Assembly (NCBI GenBank): GCA_019739215.1
Contig: JAHHDR010000002.1
Span: forward strand, 124,001-188,000
Length of the DNA stretch: 64,000 nt
Source of the DNA: Rhizobium sp.
Lineage (GTDB): Bacteria > Pseudomonadota > Alphaproteobacteria > Rhizobiales > Rhizobiaceae
Reading direction: 5' to 3'
Position 1 is the stretch's first letter, and each line of letters opens with the position of its first letter. This document shows positions 63,434-64,000 of this stretch, one piece after another. The translations under genes and the position numbers were made by a program. The notes below the pieces were generated by a model that did not search any database, was not told where the DNA came from, and saw only the letters and a program-made list of their open reading frames with translations.

Positions 63434-64000
63434 ATGGACCGCAGGATCAAGTTCCGTCATCTCCAGACGTTCATCGAGGTCGCGCGCCAGAAAAGCGTGG
63501 GCAAGGCGGCCGACGTGCTAACGATAACCCAGCCGGCGGTGACCCGGACGATCCGGGAACTCGAGGACTATCTTGGCGCGACGCTGTTCGAAAGGGAAGG
63601 GCGGGGCATCCGGATCAGCCCGTTCGGGGATGTCTTCCTGAAACATGCCGGCGAAAGCATTGCCGCGGTCCGGCGCGGCGTCGATTCGATCGCGCGGGCG
63701 AAGCACTCGGTGGGGCCGCCGCTCCGAATCGGCGCCTTGCCGACGGCGTCCGCCAGCCTGATGCCGGGGGCGATCGCCGAGTTCCTGAAAGCCGGCACGG
63801 GCAGCCGCGCCACGATCGTCACGGGCGAGAACCGCTGGCTGCTCGATGCACTGCGCATGGGCGAACTCGATCTCGTCGTCGGCCGTCTCGCCGCAGCGGA
63901 GCGCATGACGGGCCTGCATTTCGAGCCGCTCTACAGCGAGGATGTCGTCTTCGTCGTCCGGTCCGGCCATCCGCTGTTGCGGCGGGCCAGCTTCTCGCTG
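63434..64000 (+). CDS. pcaQ: LysR-family activator PcaQ (5' part, truncated by window end)
   Basis: The first 189 codons are seen; the gene runs off the right edge. The winged HTH is clear: IKFRHLQTFIEVARQKSVGK, then AADVLTITQPAVTRTIRELE and LGATLFEREGRGIRISPFG; the effector domain begins near residue 90 (PPLRIGALPTASASLMPGAI). The pattern FRHLQTF...QKSV and the divergent position beside pcaD are those of PcaQ, which activates pcaDCHGB with 3-carboxymuconate as inducer. ATG 63434; no strong ribosome site. Confidence 0.88.
   Translation, partial: MDRRIKFRHLQTFIEVARQKSVGKAADVLTITQPAVTRTIRELEDYLGATLFEREGRGIRISPFGDVFLKHAGESIAAVRRGVDSIARAKHSVGPPLRIGALPTASASLMPGAIAEFLKAGTGSRATIVTGENRWLLDALRMGELDLVVGRLAAAERMTGLHFEPLYSEDVVFVVRSGHPLLRRASFSL

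Overview
The window is GC-rich alphaproteobacterial DNA, most likely from a chromosome of a Rhizobiales member (Rhizobiaceae or a close relative). This rests on protein families rather than a marker gene: an alphaproteobacterial two-cysteine porin, a PmtA-type phospholipid N-methyltransferase, a HisKA_2 sensor kinase, a PcaQ-controlled pca cluster, an NDUFA9-like protein, and a full CtrA-type site (TTAA-N7-TTAA) before an RlpA-like gene. I saw no rRNA, tRNA, CRISPR array, intact insertion sequence or prophage.

Layout. 1-4420: 5' end of an M29 aminopeptidase gene, coaBC, an arsR/SRPBCC/GST operon and a class II glutamine amidotransferase. 4602-10864: pirin, a small membrane protein, GST, GFA, VOC and GST genes, a LysR regulator, a threonine/serine dehydratase and a YigZ protein. 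10865-11497 has no recognisable gene but carries a G-rich tract. 11498-13637: LysR divergent from SnoaL-like and SDR genes. 13904-20184: response regulator and sensor kinase, divergent from a large GGDEF-EAL protein, then a C69-like hydrolase with N-terminal serine in place of cysteine. 20347-21428 is a graveyard of three truncated genes (tyrosine recombinase, glutamine amidotransferase, ArsR). 21439-29247: alpha/beta hydrolase, a repeat cluster, prfC, dut, GNAT, lysE-type exporter, cysK, yifB.

29452-37293 (minus strand) holds gshB, a complete ugpBAEC operon preceded by a four-repeat PhoB-like box and followed by a 4-nt-overlapping EEP-family phosphatase/phosphodiesterase gene, then yraN and rsmI. 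37472-46164: dnaN, pmtA, a histidine phosphatase, pyrF, DUF1330, NDUFA9-like, a 49-aa exported peptide, uppP, GST, queG (frameshifted at eight T) and an SDR gene. 46485-49246: RlpA-like, RsmB-like and a DUF4242-cyclase fusion. 49319-56035: a periplasmic iron-type operon (imelysin, dihaem oxidoreductase, second imelysin, Tat-exported DUF1513) followed by a GH3 glycosidase. 56097-58304: a TetR gene and a porin with an unusual AT-rich leader frame. 58455-64000: pcaD-C-H-G-F-B divergent from pcaQ (truncated by the window edge), which turns protocatechuate into beta-ketoadipate products.

Functional themes are phosphate-starvation uptake of glycerophosphodiesters (ugp), aromatic acid catabolism (pca), periplasmic iron handling (imelysin operon), thiol and electrophile metabolism (four GST genes, gshB, cysK, GFA) and membrane lipid or envelope work (pmtA, uppP, RlpA, porin). 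No single island of obviously foreign origin dominates. The most unusual items are the Ser-type C69 protein, the queG homopolymer frameshift, the gene graveyard, the porin leader frame, and the dispersed GC-rich hairpin repeats beside prfC and inside the ugp operon.
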